From NCBI GenBank assembly GCA_905182645.1, contig CAJJCJ010000006.1, positions 310,001 to 374,000 of the forward strand: a stretch of DNA of 64,000 nucleotides, read 5' to 3'. A program made the translations under genes and the position numbers. Below are positions 1 to 8,001 of this stretch, one piece after another (the first letter of the stretch is position 1; every line of letters begins with the position of its first letter). Source of the stretch: an uncultured Sulfitobacter sp. Its GTDB lineage: Bacteria > Pseudomonadota > Alphaproteobacteria > Rhodobacterales > Rhodobacteraceae. Below the pieces are notes generated by a model that was not told the origin of the DNA, did not search any database, and was given only the letters and a program-made list of their open reading frames with translations.

Positions 1-479
1 AAATCACATTGCATTTTGCGCAGCATGTTCCCGTTTGGGATTGGCGAATTTGAGGTCTGCCAAGGCAGGAAAAACGGATGCGCGTCTTGTGCCGCTTGCC
101 CTGCTTTGACAGGCGAATGAAAGGTCACTTGGATCGTATTTTCACCGAGCTTTGCCACGCCTGCAAGAGGCACGCGGTAGTCGCGAAAACTGTTCTGCGC
201 GTTAAGAACGACCACATCGTTGACCCGCACGGTCACAACCGTGTCGACCATCGACAGCACCAGATCAACGTCAGTGTCGGTCAGGTCAAACACCCGCGTT
301 GCTGTCCAGTCCCGTTCACATATCCAACGCAGGTCGTATTCGTTACGCCCCCAATACGGATCGGGGATCAGGCCTGCAGTGTGCAATGCGCTAATCCCGT
401 CGCCGGGCAGAAAAAGGTCACACGTATTGCCCCCGCTGTCATCAGACAGCGACCAAAGGCCAGCCAATTCGACAGTCAT
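1..479 (-). CDS. Beta-mannosidase, GH2 family (partial, C-terminus outside window)
   Basis: Only the first 159 codons are in the window; the gene runs off the left edge. The visible part is the N-terminal jelly-roll (sugar-binding) domain of glycoside hydrolase family 2 beta-mannosidases: a LHTAGLIPDPYWGRNE segment near residues 30-45, a VNDVVV strand near residue 90, and LRKMQCDF at the window edge, where beta-mannosidases have the RKxxCxFGWDWG motif. The start ATG overlaps the stop of the ABC ATPase gene (TAATG), so the two are translationally coupled. Family knowledge: the enzyme removes terminal beta-D-mannose from mannosides. No signal peptide is visible, so it is probably cytoplasmic and acts on oligosaccharides brought in by the transporter encoded upstream. 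Confidence 0.85.
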   Translation of the reverse strand, partial: MTVELAGLWSLSDDSGGNTCDLFLPGDGISALHTAGLIPDPYWGRNEYDLRWICERDWTATRVFDLTDTDVDLVLSMVDTVVTVRVNDVVVLNAQNSFRDYRVPLAGVAKLGENTIQVTFHSPVKAGQAAQDAHPFFLPWQTSNSPIPNGNMLRKMQCD

Positions 480-1558
480 TACAGGCGTGCTTCGGATTTT
501 GGATCGAACAAGGATGCGCGGGCCGGGTCGATGCCCACGGTCAGGGTTTCGCCCTTTGTGACCTTGGCTTGCCCATCCATGCGGATGCGGAATGTCTCAC
601 CGTTCAAGGTGGTGTAGACCAGCGTGTCAGAGCCCATCGGTTCGACCAGTTCCACGACCATGTCCATCGTGTGCGGTGCACCTGATGCCAGCTCGCCTGT
701 GATGACGTGTTCGGGCCGGATGCCGATTGTCGCGGCCCAATTTGGTGCGGTGTCACCGACAAATTCATAACCATCCACAGACATCGTCAGGTCGCCACCC
801 GCAAAGACGCCGCCTTCGAGCTTGCCTGTGATGAAGTTCATTGACGGTGAGCCAATGAAATCTGCGACGTAAAGGTTCAGCGGTCGGTTATAGATCTCGT
901 CTGGTGTACCGAGCTGCATGATCAAGCCGCCCTTCATCACCGCGATCCGGTCAGCGAGGGTCATCGCCTCGACCTGATCATGAGTCACGTAGATCATCGT
1001 GTTCTGAAGCTGGTTATGCAGGCGTTTCAACTCGACCCGCAGGTCGGCCCGCAGTTTTGCATCAAGGTTGGACAGTGGTTCATCGAACAGGAACACGTCG
1101 ACGTCGCGCACGAGCGCACGACCGATGGCAACGCGTTGCCGTTGTCCACCGGACAATGCCCCTGGTTTACGGTCTAGCAGGGCTTCGATTTGCAGAATTT
1201 CGGCCGCTCGCGCGACCCGCTTTTCGATCTCAGGCTTGGGTACTTTGGCGTTTTTGAGGCCAAACGACAGGTTCCCTTTCACGGTCATCTGTGGGTAAAG
1301 CGCGTAGGATTGGAACACCATGCCGATGCCCCGATCCGAGGGTTCTGCCCAAGTGACGTTTTCACCTTTGATGAAGATCTGTCCATCGGTGACTTCGAGA
1401 AGGCCAGCGATGCAGTTCAGCAGTGTGGATTTCCCGCAACCAGATGAGCCAAGAAGGACGAGGAATTCGCCTTCTACGATTTCCAAGTTCAGGTTCTTGA
1501 GCACCTTGACCGCGCCAAAGGCCAAATCGAGATTTTTGATTTCTACAGAGTTTGCCAT
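479..1558 (-). CDS. Sugar ABC transporter ATP-binding protein (MalK/UgpC type)
   Basis: 359-aa ATPase of a CUT1-type sugar importer. Visible motifs: Walker A GSSGCGKS (residues 37-44), signature LSGGQRQR (135-142), Walker B VFLFDE (155-160), switch His in YVTHDQ (about 193), then a C-terminal TOBE/regulatory domain of about 120 residues. It would energise the two permeases encoded just upstream. The start MANSVEI is preferred: an AAAGG lies 11 nt upstream and it follows the permease stop by 7 nt; a longer start would run 56 nt into the permease gene. The stop overlaps the start of the beta-mannosidase gene, so transport and hydrolysis appear to be one transcription unit. Confidence 0.93.
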   Translation of the reverse strand: MANSVEIKNLDLAFGAVKVLKNLNLEIVEGEFLVLLGSSGCGKSTLLNCIAGLLEVTDGQIFIKGENVTWAEPSDRGIGMVFQSYALYPQMTVKGNLSFGLKNAKVPKPEIEKRVARAAEILQIEALLDRKPGALSGGQRQRVAIGRALVRDVDVFLFDEPLSNLDAKLRADLRVELKRLHNQLQNTMIYVTHDQVEAMTLADRIAVMKGGLIMQLGTPDEIYNRPLNLYVADFIGSPSMNFITGKLEGGVFAGGDLTMSVDGYEFVGDTAPNWAATIGIRPEHVITGELASGAPHTMDMVVELVEPMGSDTLVYTTLNGETFRIRMDGQAKVTKGETLTVGIDPARASLFDPKSEARL

Positions 1559-1565
1559 GATATAT

Positions 1566-2462
1566 TCAGCCTTTGACTGCGCCAGCGGCGATGCCGCGGA
1601 CAAAGAGTTTGCCTGAGGCAAAATAAATGATGAGAGGGACCAGACCGGTCAGCAGTGTCGCGGCCATATTCACATTGTATTCCTTGATCCCTTGGACCGA
1701 GTTCACGATGTTATTTAGCTGCACTGTCATCGGATAGGTCGACGGTTTGGTGTAGATCACGCCGAACAAGAAATCGTTCCAGATGCCTGTGACTTGCAGA
1801 ATGATCGCGACCACAAAGATCGGCAGTGCCATGGGCAGCATGATCTGGAAATAGATCTGCCAGAACCCTGCGCCGTCGACGCGTGCCGCCTTAAACAATT
1901 CCTCGGGTATTGAGGCAAAGTAGTTGCGAAATAGCAGTGTCAGGATCGGCATCCCAAAGATCGTATGCACCAAGACCAAGCCACCGATGGACCCCATCAG
2001 GCCAATTTCGCGCAGCAGGATCACGATTGGATAAAGCATCGTCTGGTACGGGATGAACGCCCCAATAATCAGGATCGTAAAGAAAACTTCGGAGCCTTTG
2101 AATTTCCAGTTCGACAACGCGTATCCGTTGATGGATGCGATGGTCACTGACAAAAGCAGCGATGGGATCAGAATGCGAACAGAGTTGCCAAAGCCGCGTG
2201 ATAGACCATCACAGTTAATGCCTGTGCAGGCTTGCGACCATGCCTTGACCCAAGGTTCAAACGTGATTTCCATTGGTGGGCCAAACACGTTGCCCATGCG
2301 GATTTCCGGCATGCCTTTTAGCGATGTCACGACCATCACGTAAAGCGGCAGCAGGTAGTACATGCTGACCATGATGAGCGTACCATAAAGAAAGATATTG
2401 GCGCGCGAGAATACTTTTTTCGGCTTCGGGCCTCGAGGGCCTGTCATCGTAATATCAGCCAT
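1566..2462 (-). CDS. Sugar ABC transporter permease (MalG type)
   Basis: 298-aa inner-membrane permease, CUT1 family. It has about six hydrophobic segments and the EAA loop that docks on the ATPase (ELFKAARVDGAGFWQIYFQI, near residues 195-214). The start MADITM is chosen because GGAGG sits 8 nt upstream; it overlaps the end of the upstream permease by 8 nt (ATGGCTGA). It lies in the order binding protein, permease, permease, ATPase, beta-mannosidase, so the likely substrate is a mannose-containing oligosaccharide. That substrate is inferred from the neighbouring hydrolase, not from the permease itself. Confidence 0.92.
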   Translation of the reverse strand: MADITMTGPRGPKPKKVFSRANIFLYGTLIMVSMYYLLPLYVMVVTSLKGMPEIRMGNVFGPPMEITFEPWVKAWSQACTGINCDGLSRGFGNSVRILIPSLLLSVTIASINGYALSNWKFKGSEVFFTILIIGAFIPYQTMLYPIVILLREIGLMGSIGGLVLVHTIFGMPILTLLFRNYFASIPEELFKAARVDGAGFWQIYFQIMLPMALPIFVVAIILQVTGIWNDFLFGVIYTKPSTYPMTVQLNNIVNSVQGIKEYNVNMAATLLTGLVPLIIYFASGKLFVRGIAAGAVKG

Positions 2463-3372
2463 TTTTGCGGCCTCCAAATTCTAGGTAAGCCCAAGGGATG
2501 AGGATGATCACAACTGAGAGCAGCATCATGGTTGAGGCCGCGAATCCTTGGCCCAAGTTTTGCGCGCGGAACATGAATTCGATCACGTATTTCGCGGGGA
2601 CTTCTGACGCGAGGCCAGGCCCGCCGCCGGTTTGTGCGACGACAAGATCATACAGCTTGATGATCCCTGAGGCGATAAGCACGAGCGCTGTGATGAACAC
2701 GGGCCGCATCATCGGGATGATAACAACAACGTAGGTTTTCACCGTGCCAATGCCGTCCACTTTGGCCGCATTCCAAATGTCATCGTCGATACCACGCAGT
2801 CCAGCGAGCATGATGCACATGATCAGTCCTGTACCCTGCCATAGCCCAGCGATGAGCAGGCCAAAGATGACCGTGTCTGGGTCATTGATCGGGTTGAAGG
2901 TAAAGGTTTCCCAGCCCCAGCCGCGCACGACGCTTTGCAGACCAAATTCGGGGTTCAGAATCCATTGCCATGCAAGGCCTGTAACCACGAACGACAATGC
3001 GAAGGGATAAAGGAAGATCGTACGGAACGCGGACTCAAACCGGATTTTGCGGTCAAGACAGGCTGCGAGGCAGAAGCCTAAAACAAGTGTCAGGATCATC
3101 GAGCACCCGCCATAAATGCCAAGGTTTTTAATCGAGATGATCCAGCGATCAGAATTCCAAAGCCGCTCGTATTGATCCAGCCCAACCCAATTAGTTTTGG
3201 GCAGCATACGCGAGCCAGTGAATGAATAGACAACTGTCCATGTCGTGCCGCCAACAAAAACCACAAGCGCCGTCAGGATCATCGGGATCGAGGCAATCTT
3301 GGCCATCAAGTTTTTGAACAGACGGCTAGGTCGTTTGGCTGTGCGAAGAGGGGGGTCCGAGGCCACGGTCAT
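2455..3372 (-). CDS. Sugar ABC transporter permease (MalF type)
   Basis: 305-aa inner-membrane permease that pairs with the MalG-type protein. A short cytoplasmic N-terminus (MTVASDPPLRTAKRPSRLF) leads into six or so transmembrane segments. The EAA loop is present (DDDIWNAAKVDGIGTVKTYV, about residues 195-215). GGAG stands 9-10 nt before the ATG. Gap to the binding-protein gene is 79 nt, and the downstream permease start lies inside this gene's 3' end. Assignment to the CUT1 (oligosaccharide) family is firm; the exact sugar is inferred from the beta-mannosidase. Confidence 0.92.
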   Translation of the reverse strand: MTVASDPPLRTAKRPSRLFKNLMAKIASIPMILTALVVFVGGTTWTVVYSFTGSRMLPKTNWVGLDQYERLWNSDRWIISIKNLGIYGGCSMILTLVLGFCLAACLDRKIRFESAFRTIFLYPFALSFVVTGLAWQWILNPEFGLQSVVRGWGWETFTFNPINDPDTVIFGLLIAGLWQGTGLIMCIMLAGLRGIDDDIWNAAKVDGIGTVKTYVVVIIPMMRPVFITALVLIASGIIKLYDLVVAQTGGGPGLASEVPAKYVIEFMFRAQNLGQGFAASTMMLLSVVIILIPWAYLEFGGRKNG

Positions 3373-3451
3373 CGTGTCGGCTCCAAATATTTGAGGAATA
3401 TTAGGCAGGGATTGGTCCGGCAGGTATACCGCCGGACCAGATTGTCGTCGT

Positions 3452-4678
3452 TTAGTCGGCGTTTGCGATCAGTTCAGCATAGCTTTCCTGCGCGTCGGCA
3501 GCAGCCATATCGCCAGACCAGAACTGCGCCATCAGATCTTCGATCTGAGTCTGCGTATCTGCGGACAAAGCTTGGTCACCGGATGGCAAGATGCCACCGT
3601 CAGCCAAGATACCCAGACCTTTTTGCATGCAACCGTTTGCAGACGACATATCGATGTCGCCACGTACTGGAAGCGAGCCCTTAGCAAGGTTGAAGGAAAC
3701 CTGTACTTCAGGAGAGATCAGCAATGCCGCCAGCTCTTTCTGGGCAGCTGTGATTTCAGGGTCGTCGTTCAATGGGAAGTAGAACGCATCACCACCGGTA
3801 TCGAGAACTTCGTTCAGACCCAAACCAGGCAGGCAAGAATAATCTACGCCTTCGACTTGTTCGGCCACGGCGAATTCGCCCTGCGCCCAGTCGCCCATCA
3901 ACTGTGCACCAGCGGTGCCTGTGATGACCATGTTTGTCGCTTGGTTCCAGTCTTGAACATTGGACCCACGCGCAAGTTCACGTGCGTTTGCAACGGCTTC
4001 AAATACGGCTGTGTATTCTGGGCCACGTGCAACATCGGCGTTCTTGTTCACTGTCACTTCACGCCATGCTTCTGTACCGGCCACCGCAATGGTGATCGCA
4101 CCGAATGCAAGGTTCTGCTGCCAGCCTTGCTGACCCATTGCGAGTGGCAAAATGCCTGCTGCCTGAAGCTTGGGTGCGGATGCGACGAATTCGTTCCAAT
4201 CAGTTGGAACTGGTACGCCAGCGGTTTCATATGCCGCGTGTGACAACCATATCCACTGACCGGAGTGAATGTTCACTGGAACGCAAAAGATTTTGCCGTC
4301 CAATGTGCATGAATCCAACAAAGCGGATGGGTTGACGATGTCTTTCCAGCCGCCGGCTTCTGCCACGTCTGAAAGGTCGAGCATCATGCCTGCTTCGATC
4401 AGTTCCTCAGCCTGACGGCCGTGGTTCATCTGTGTGGCACCCATTGGGTCGCCGCCAATGATACGTGAGATAATGATCGGGCGCGCAGTGCCGCCGGATC
4501 CTGCAATCGCACCGTCGAGCCAAGTGTTGCCAGTTGCATTCCATGCGTCGGCAAATTTGGAAACAGCAGCGGCTTCGCCACCAGATGTCCACCAATGCGT
4601 TACTTCAAGTTCTACAGCGGATGCCGCTGATGCGGAGATCATTGCAGTTGCTGCGAGTAGTTTTGTTGAAAGTTTCAC
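3452..4678 (-). CDS. Extracellular sugar-binding protein (family 1 SBP)
   Basis: 408-aa periplasmic binding protein. Residues 1-21 form a signal peptide (MKLSTKLLAATAMISASAASA, cleavage after ASA). The mature protein begins VELEVTHWWTSGGEAAAVSKF, typical of CUT1 sugar-binding proteins. The GDPMGATQMNHG and NIHSGQWIWLSH segments are in the usual ligand-cleft area. As first gene of the operon it delivers sugar to the two permeases. Its promoter must lie in the 4679-4880 intergenic region shared with the divergent LacI-type regulator, which carries two palindromic sequences that may be operators. Confidence 0.93.
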   Translation of the reverse strand: MKLSTKLLAATAMISASAASAVELEVTHWWTSGGEAAAVSKFADAWNATGNTWLDGAIAGSGGTARPIIISRIIGGDPMGATQMNHGRQAEELIEAGMMLDLSDVAEAGGWKDIVNPSALLDSCTLDGKIFCVPVNIHSGQWIWLSHAAYETAGVPVPTDWNEFVASAPKLQAAGILPLAMGQQGWQQNLAFGAITIAVAGTEAWREVTVNKNADVARGPEYTAVFEAVANARELARGSNVQDWNQATNMVITGTAGAQLMGDWAQGEFAVAEQVEGVDYSCLPGLGLNEVLDTGGDAFYFPLNDDPEITAAQKELAALLISPEVQVSFNLAKGSLPVRGDIDMSSANGCMQKGLGILADGGILPSGDQALSADTQTQIEDLMAQFWSGDMAAADAQESYAELIANAD

Positions 4679-4696
4679 GATTCTTTCCTCCCTGGT

Positions 4697-4732
4697 TCTA
4701 AATCGTTGTAGAAAAACCTATAACGATTTAGA
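4697..4732. promoter_or_regulatory. 11-bp inverted repeat between SBP and LacI genes (candidate operator pair)
   Basis: TCTAAATCGTT (4697-4707) is repeated exactly as its reverse complement AACGATTTAGA (4722-4732), leaving 14 nt between arms. It lies 19-54 nt upstream of the binding-protein start, where a repressor would cover the promoter or leader. A LacI-type regulator encoded divergently is the natural candidate. The arms could also form an RNA hairpin in the transporter mRNA leader. Regulatory role is inferred. Confidence 0.5.
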
Positions 4733-4788
4733 TTGTCCTAGCAAGACATAAAAATTCGCTGTAACCTCAAAAGACGCAACATTTTTAC

Positions 4789-4798
4789 CAAACGTTTG
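4789..4798. promoter_or_regulatory. Perfect palindrome with central CG, candidate LacI-family operator
   Basis: CAAACGTTTG is a perfect 10-bp palindrome with a central CpG, the shape commonly bound by LacI/GalR-family proteins. It sits mid-way in the divergent intergenic region, 83 nt before the regulator start and 111 nt before the transporter start. Binding by the adjacent regulator is inferred. Confidence 0.5.
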
Positions 4799-4880
4799 AA
4801 GTTGTAGCAGATTTGTTATTTAAGGATGTTGCTTTCATTTGGTCGAAATGACTTAGGTGACGCACAATCAAGGTAGACCC

Positions 4881-5909
4881 ATGGCGCGGACAAAAACAAT
4901 TATCTCGGCGCAGGCAGCAATGCCCGCAGACGGGAAGCCAACGCTAAAGACCATCGCTCTGATGAGCGGGCTTGCTGTGCCAACGGTATCGCGCGCGTTA
5001 AATGACGCCCCTGATATTGGTATGAAAACCAAGAAATTAGTCCAAAAAATCGCCGCTGAAATTGGCTATGTGCCAAACCGTGCAGGCGTGCGTTTGCGCA
5101 CGGGGCGGACAAATGTGATCAGTCTTGTGATGTCCACACAGCACGACAACCACACCGCCCACTTAATTTCGTCGGTCGCCACCGGGCTTGAGGGCACCCG
5201 ATTTCATTTGAACGTGACACCCTATTCGCCACATGATGATTTGCTAAAACCTGTGCGTTATATCGTTGAAACCGGATCAGCCGATGCCATCATTTTAAAC
5301 CAGATCGAACCTAAAGATGTCCGAATCGCGTATCTGATGGAGCGTAAATTCCCGTTTGCCACCCACGGTCGCAGCAATTGGTCCGACAGCCACCCATATT
5401 ATGATTTTGACAATGGCGCATTTGGTCAACTTGCAATTGACCTGTTGGCAAATCGCGGTCGTAAATCTGTTTTGGCTGTCGCCCCACCCCAGCGTCAAAG
5501 CTATGGGGTCCATCTGGTCAATGGATTGCAAACCGCCGCCGATGCCAACCAACAAACACTGCATGTGCTGGACAATGTAACGAGTGATGATCCGTCTGGA
5601 GAGATAATGGAGCAGGTCACTGCCTATTTAAAGGCCCACCCAGAAACTGACGCGATTGTCGCGGCATCAACCACGGCGGCCATGGCATCCGTCGGCGCGC
5701 TTGAAAGTTTGGGCATGAAGGTGGGCCGCGAGATTGACGTTCTATCCAAAGAGGCCGCGCCGTTTTTGCAGTTGTTTCGCGCCAATATTTTGTCGATGTC
5801 AGAAGCCGTCGATGAAGCGGGTGGCTTTTTGGCAAAGGCGGCAATTCGGGCTATTCGTGAACCCGATCTACCGCCAATGCAATTTTTAGAAGTGCCTGAG
5901 GCGCCTTAA
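4881..5909 (+). CDS. LacI-family transcriptional regulator
   Basis: 342-aa regulator. Near the N-terminus (about residues 20-70) is a LacI helix-turn-helix: TLKTIALMSGLAVPTVSRAL followed by the hinge segment IGYVPNRAG. The rest is a periplasmic-binding-protein-like effector domain. ATG 4881 is preceded by AAGG at a 7-nt spacing; an upstream in-frame GTG (4857) is less likely. It is divergent from the transporter/beta-mannosidase operon, so it probably represses that operon until its sugar binds. Its stop overlaps the stop of the convergent LOG-family gene by 2 nt. Confidence 0.9.
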   Translation: MARTKTIISAQAAMPADGKPTLKTIALMSGLAVPTVSRALNDAPDIGMKTKKLVQKIAAEIGYVPNRAGVRLRTGRTNVISLVMSTQHDNHTAHLISSVATGLEGTRFHLNVTPYSPHDDLLKPVRYIVETGSADAIILNQIEPKDVRIAYLMERKFPFATHGRSNWSDSHPYYDFDNGAFGQLAIDLLANRGRKSVLAVAPPQRQSYGVHLVNGLQTAADANQQTLHVLDNVTSDDPSGEIMEQVTAYLKAHPETDAIVAASTTAAMASVGALESLGMKVGREIDVLSKEAAPFLQLFRANILSMSEAVDEAGGFLAKAAIRAIREPDLPPMQFLEVPEAP

Positions 5910-6751
5910 CGGTCCGGCAGCGCTGTACGTTTTTTCCGGTCGCTCCAGTTATCTATGGCTTCGATCGCCTCTTCGGCGGTTTCAACGAATTTGAACAGGT
6001 CTAGGTCGTCTGCGGAAATCGTGCCGGCGTCGGCCAGCGTTTCCCAGTTGATGATCCCGCGCCAAAATTCTTCACCAAATAGCAGGAACGGCACGCGCTC
6101 CATGCGCCCTGTTTGAATTAATGTCAGGGCCTCAAAGGTTTCGTCCAACGTGCCGAACCCGCCAGGGAAAACCGTGATCGCTGCTGCACGCATCAAGAAA
6201 TGCATCTTGCGGATCGCAAAGTAGTGGAAGTTAAAGCACAATTCCGGCGTCACATATTCGTTGGGTGCCTGTTCATGCGGCAACACGATATTCAACCCGA
6301 TGGACCGCCCGCCTGCGTCGATTGCACCGCGGTTGCCTGCTTCCATCACACCCGGCCCACCTCCGGTGACGATGACGTTTTCGCGCCCACCAGTTTTCAT
6401 CGACCGTGCGGTCATCAGTTGGGCGAACTTGCGCGCCTCGTCATAATACTTTGACAGATCCGCCAGTGATTTTGTCCGCGCGGTATCTTTCTTTGCTGGT
6501 TCTGGAATACGCGCGCCACCGAAAAGCACGATTGTGCTTTCGATGCCTGCTTCGTCCATCAGCAGTTCAGGCTTGAGCAGTTCCAGCTGCAGGCGCACGG
6601 GCCGCAATTCGTCGCGGCACAGAAAGTCATCATCTGCAAAGGCCAACCGGTATTCGGGTGCGCGTGTTTGCGGCGTGTCGGGGACTTGTTTGGCCTCTGT
6701 GCGGTCTTGGTGGCTGTCGCGCAGCGGATGATGGCGGGGGTCTTTGTTCAT
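5906..6751 (-). CDS. LOG-family (TIGR00730) Rossmann-fold protein
   Basis: 281-aa member of the LOG (lysine decarboxylase-like) family, whose characterised members are phosphoribohydrolases releasing cytokinin-type bases or nucleotides. The two defining motifs are present: GGGPGVMEA and PGGFGTLDE. A charged N-terminal stretch of about 90 residues precedes the Rossmann core, as in the longer bacterial members. The start MNKDPRHH is chosen because upstream codons look non-coding; its ribosome binding site is weak. Cellular role in this organism is unknown. It is convergent with the LacI-type gene and divergent from dapD. Confidence 0.85.
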   Translation of the reverse strand: MNKDPRHHPLRDSHQDRTEAKQVPDTPQTRAPEYRLAFADDDFLCRDELRPVRLQLELLKPELLMDEAGIESTIVLFGGARIPEPAKKDTARTKSLADLSKYYDEARKFAQLMTARSMKTGGRENVIVTGGGPGVMEAGNRGAIDAGGRSIGLNIVLPHEQAPNEYVTPELCFNFHYFAIRKMHFLMRAAAITVFPGGFGTLDETFEALTLIQTGRMERVPFLLFGEEFWRGIINWETLADAGTISADDLDLFKFVETAEEAIEAIDNWSDRKKRTALPDR

Positions 6752-6845
6752 ACTGGTTACTTTCTTATGCGTATTTGGGCATACACTTGCCGTAAACGAG
6801 GCGGGATGCAAATGCCCGTTGCGTTACCTCTGACAGATTGCACGA

Positions 6846-6871
6846 GGGCCGCCATCACAGTATAGCGGCCC
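6846..6871 (+). promoter_or_regulatory. Stem-loop in dapD leader
   Basis: GGGCCGC (6846-6852) and GCGGCCC (6865-6871) can pair with a 12-nt loop, ending 30 nt before the dapD ATG. No U-tract follows, so it is not a typical terminator. It could be a leader structure of dapD; no known riboswitch is recognised. Confidence 0.35.
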
Positions 6872-6901
6872 CTAACAGATGACCTTAAAGGAGCCAGCCC
6901 C

Positions 6902-7729
6902 ATGTCTAACGCCGCACTAGAGACCGCAATCGAAGCCGCATGGGATGCGCGCGACACGATCACTATCAACACCCAAGGCGAGGTCCGCGAGGCCATCACC
7001 GACACGATGAATGCCCTTGATAGCGGCAAGCTGCGTGTGGCCGAGCGTCGCGAAAATGGCGATTGGCATGTGAACCAGTGGGCCAAGAAGGCCGTACTAC
7101 TGTCATTCCGCCTGAATGACATGGAGCCTATTTCTGGTGGTAATGGCGGCACGACGTGGTGGGATAAGGTTCCTTCTAAGTTTGACGGTTGGGGTGAAAA
7201 CCAGTGGCGCGACGCGGGTTTCCGCGCTGTGCCCGGGTCCATCGTGCGCCGCTCTGCTTATATCGCGCCGGGCGTTGTCTTGATGCCATCGTTTGTGAAC
7301 CTTGGCGCTTATGTCGACGAGGGTTCGATGGTTGATGGTTGGGCCACTGTTGGGTCTTGCGCACAGATCGGCAAGAACGTGCACCTGTCTGGTGGTGTCG
7401 GCATCGGCGGTGTGCTTGAGCCAATGCAGGCTGGTCCTACAATCATCGAAGATAACTGCTTTATCGGGGCGCGCTCCGAAGTTGTTGAAGGCTGCATCAT
7501 CCGTGAAGGATCTGTTTTGGGCATGGGCGTGTTTATCGGCCAATCCACCAAGATTGTTGACCGTGAAACTGGCGAAGTTATGTACGGCGAAGTGCCGCCA
7601 TATTCAGTCGTCGTCGCGGGGTCCATGCCATCCAAGAACGGTATCAACCTATATTGCGCCGTGATCGTAAAGCGCGTCGATGCCAAGACCCGTTCCAAGA
7701 CAGGCATCAACGAGCTGTTGCGCGACTGA
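6902..7729 (+). CDS. dapD: 2,3,4,5-tetrahydropyridine-2,6-dicarboxylate N-succinyltransferase
   Basis: 275-aa enzyme, the normal DapD length. It succinylates tetrahydrodipicolinate in the succinylase route to meso-diaminopimelate and lysine. Residues from about 100 to 230 are left-handed beta-helix hexapeptide repeats ([40 protein letters not shown]). GAYVDEG and the GVIxGxLEPxQ-like segment are typical of DapD. AAAGGAG precedes the ATG by 8 nt. The stop overlaps the next start (TGATG). dapE, the later step of the same pathway, lies 3.2 kb downstream. Confidence 0.96.
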   Translation: MSNAALETAIEAAWDARDTITINTQGEVREAITDTMNALDSGKLRVAERRENGDWHVNQWAKKAVLLSFRLNDMEPISGGNGGTTWWDKVPSKFDGWGENQWRDAGFRAVPGSIVRRSAYIAPGVVLMPSFVNLGAYVDEGSMVDGWATVGSCAQIGKNVHLSGGVGIGGVLEPMQAGPTIIEDNCFIGARSEVVEGCIIREGSVLGMGVFIGQSTKIVDRETGEVMYGEVPPYSVVVAGSMPSKNGINLYCAVIVKRVDAKTRSKTGINELLRD

Positions 7730-8001
7730 TGATCCTAAGCCGCACATTTGCCCGTCGCCGTATTGCGGCGGGTGACACCCCAAGCGGGATCGCCGCTTGG
7801 GGATTGGTTGTGGTTGATGCGATTTTGTTTTTCACAATTGCTGGCCTGTCCGCCCCGTTTATCGTGGGTGGACTGGCCGAATCCCAAGGCGTTTGGGTCT
7901 ATGTCGCGCTGTTCGCGATCTATTTTATTCCCATGCAGGGCGTGCTGATCATTTCAGCGCTGTGGGCCGCCAAATCCCGCTGGGTCGACGACGCCGTTTA
8001 A
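7729..8001 (+). CDS. Small two-helix membrane protein, unknown function
   Basis: 90 aa, starting [11 protein letters not shown] at an ATG that overlaps the dapD stop (TGATG), hence translationally coupled. A basic N-terminus is followed by two hydrophobic segments (about residues 24-48 and 56-80) and a short charged tail (AAKSRWVDDAV). No family recognised. Its position in the dapD unit may be only genomic convenience. The stop overlaps the stop of the convergent receptor-channel gene. Confidence 0.75.
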   Translation: MILSRTFARRRIAAGDTPSGIAAWGLVVVDAILFFTIAGLSAPFIVGGLAESQGVWVYVALFAIYFIPMQGVLIISALWAAKSRWVDDAV

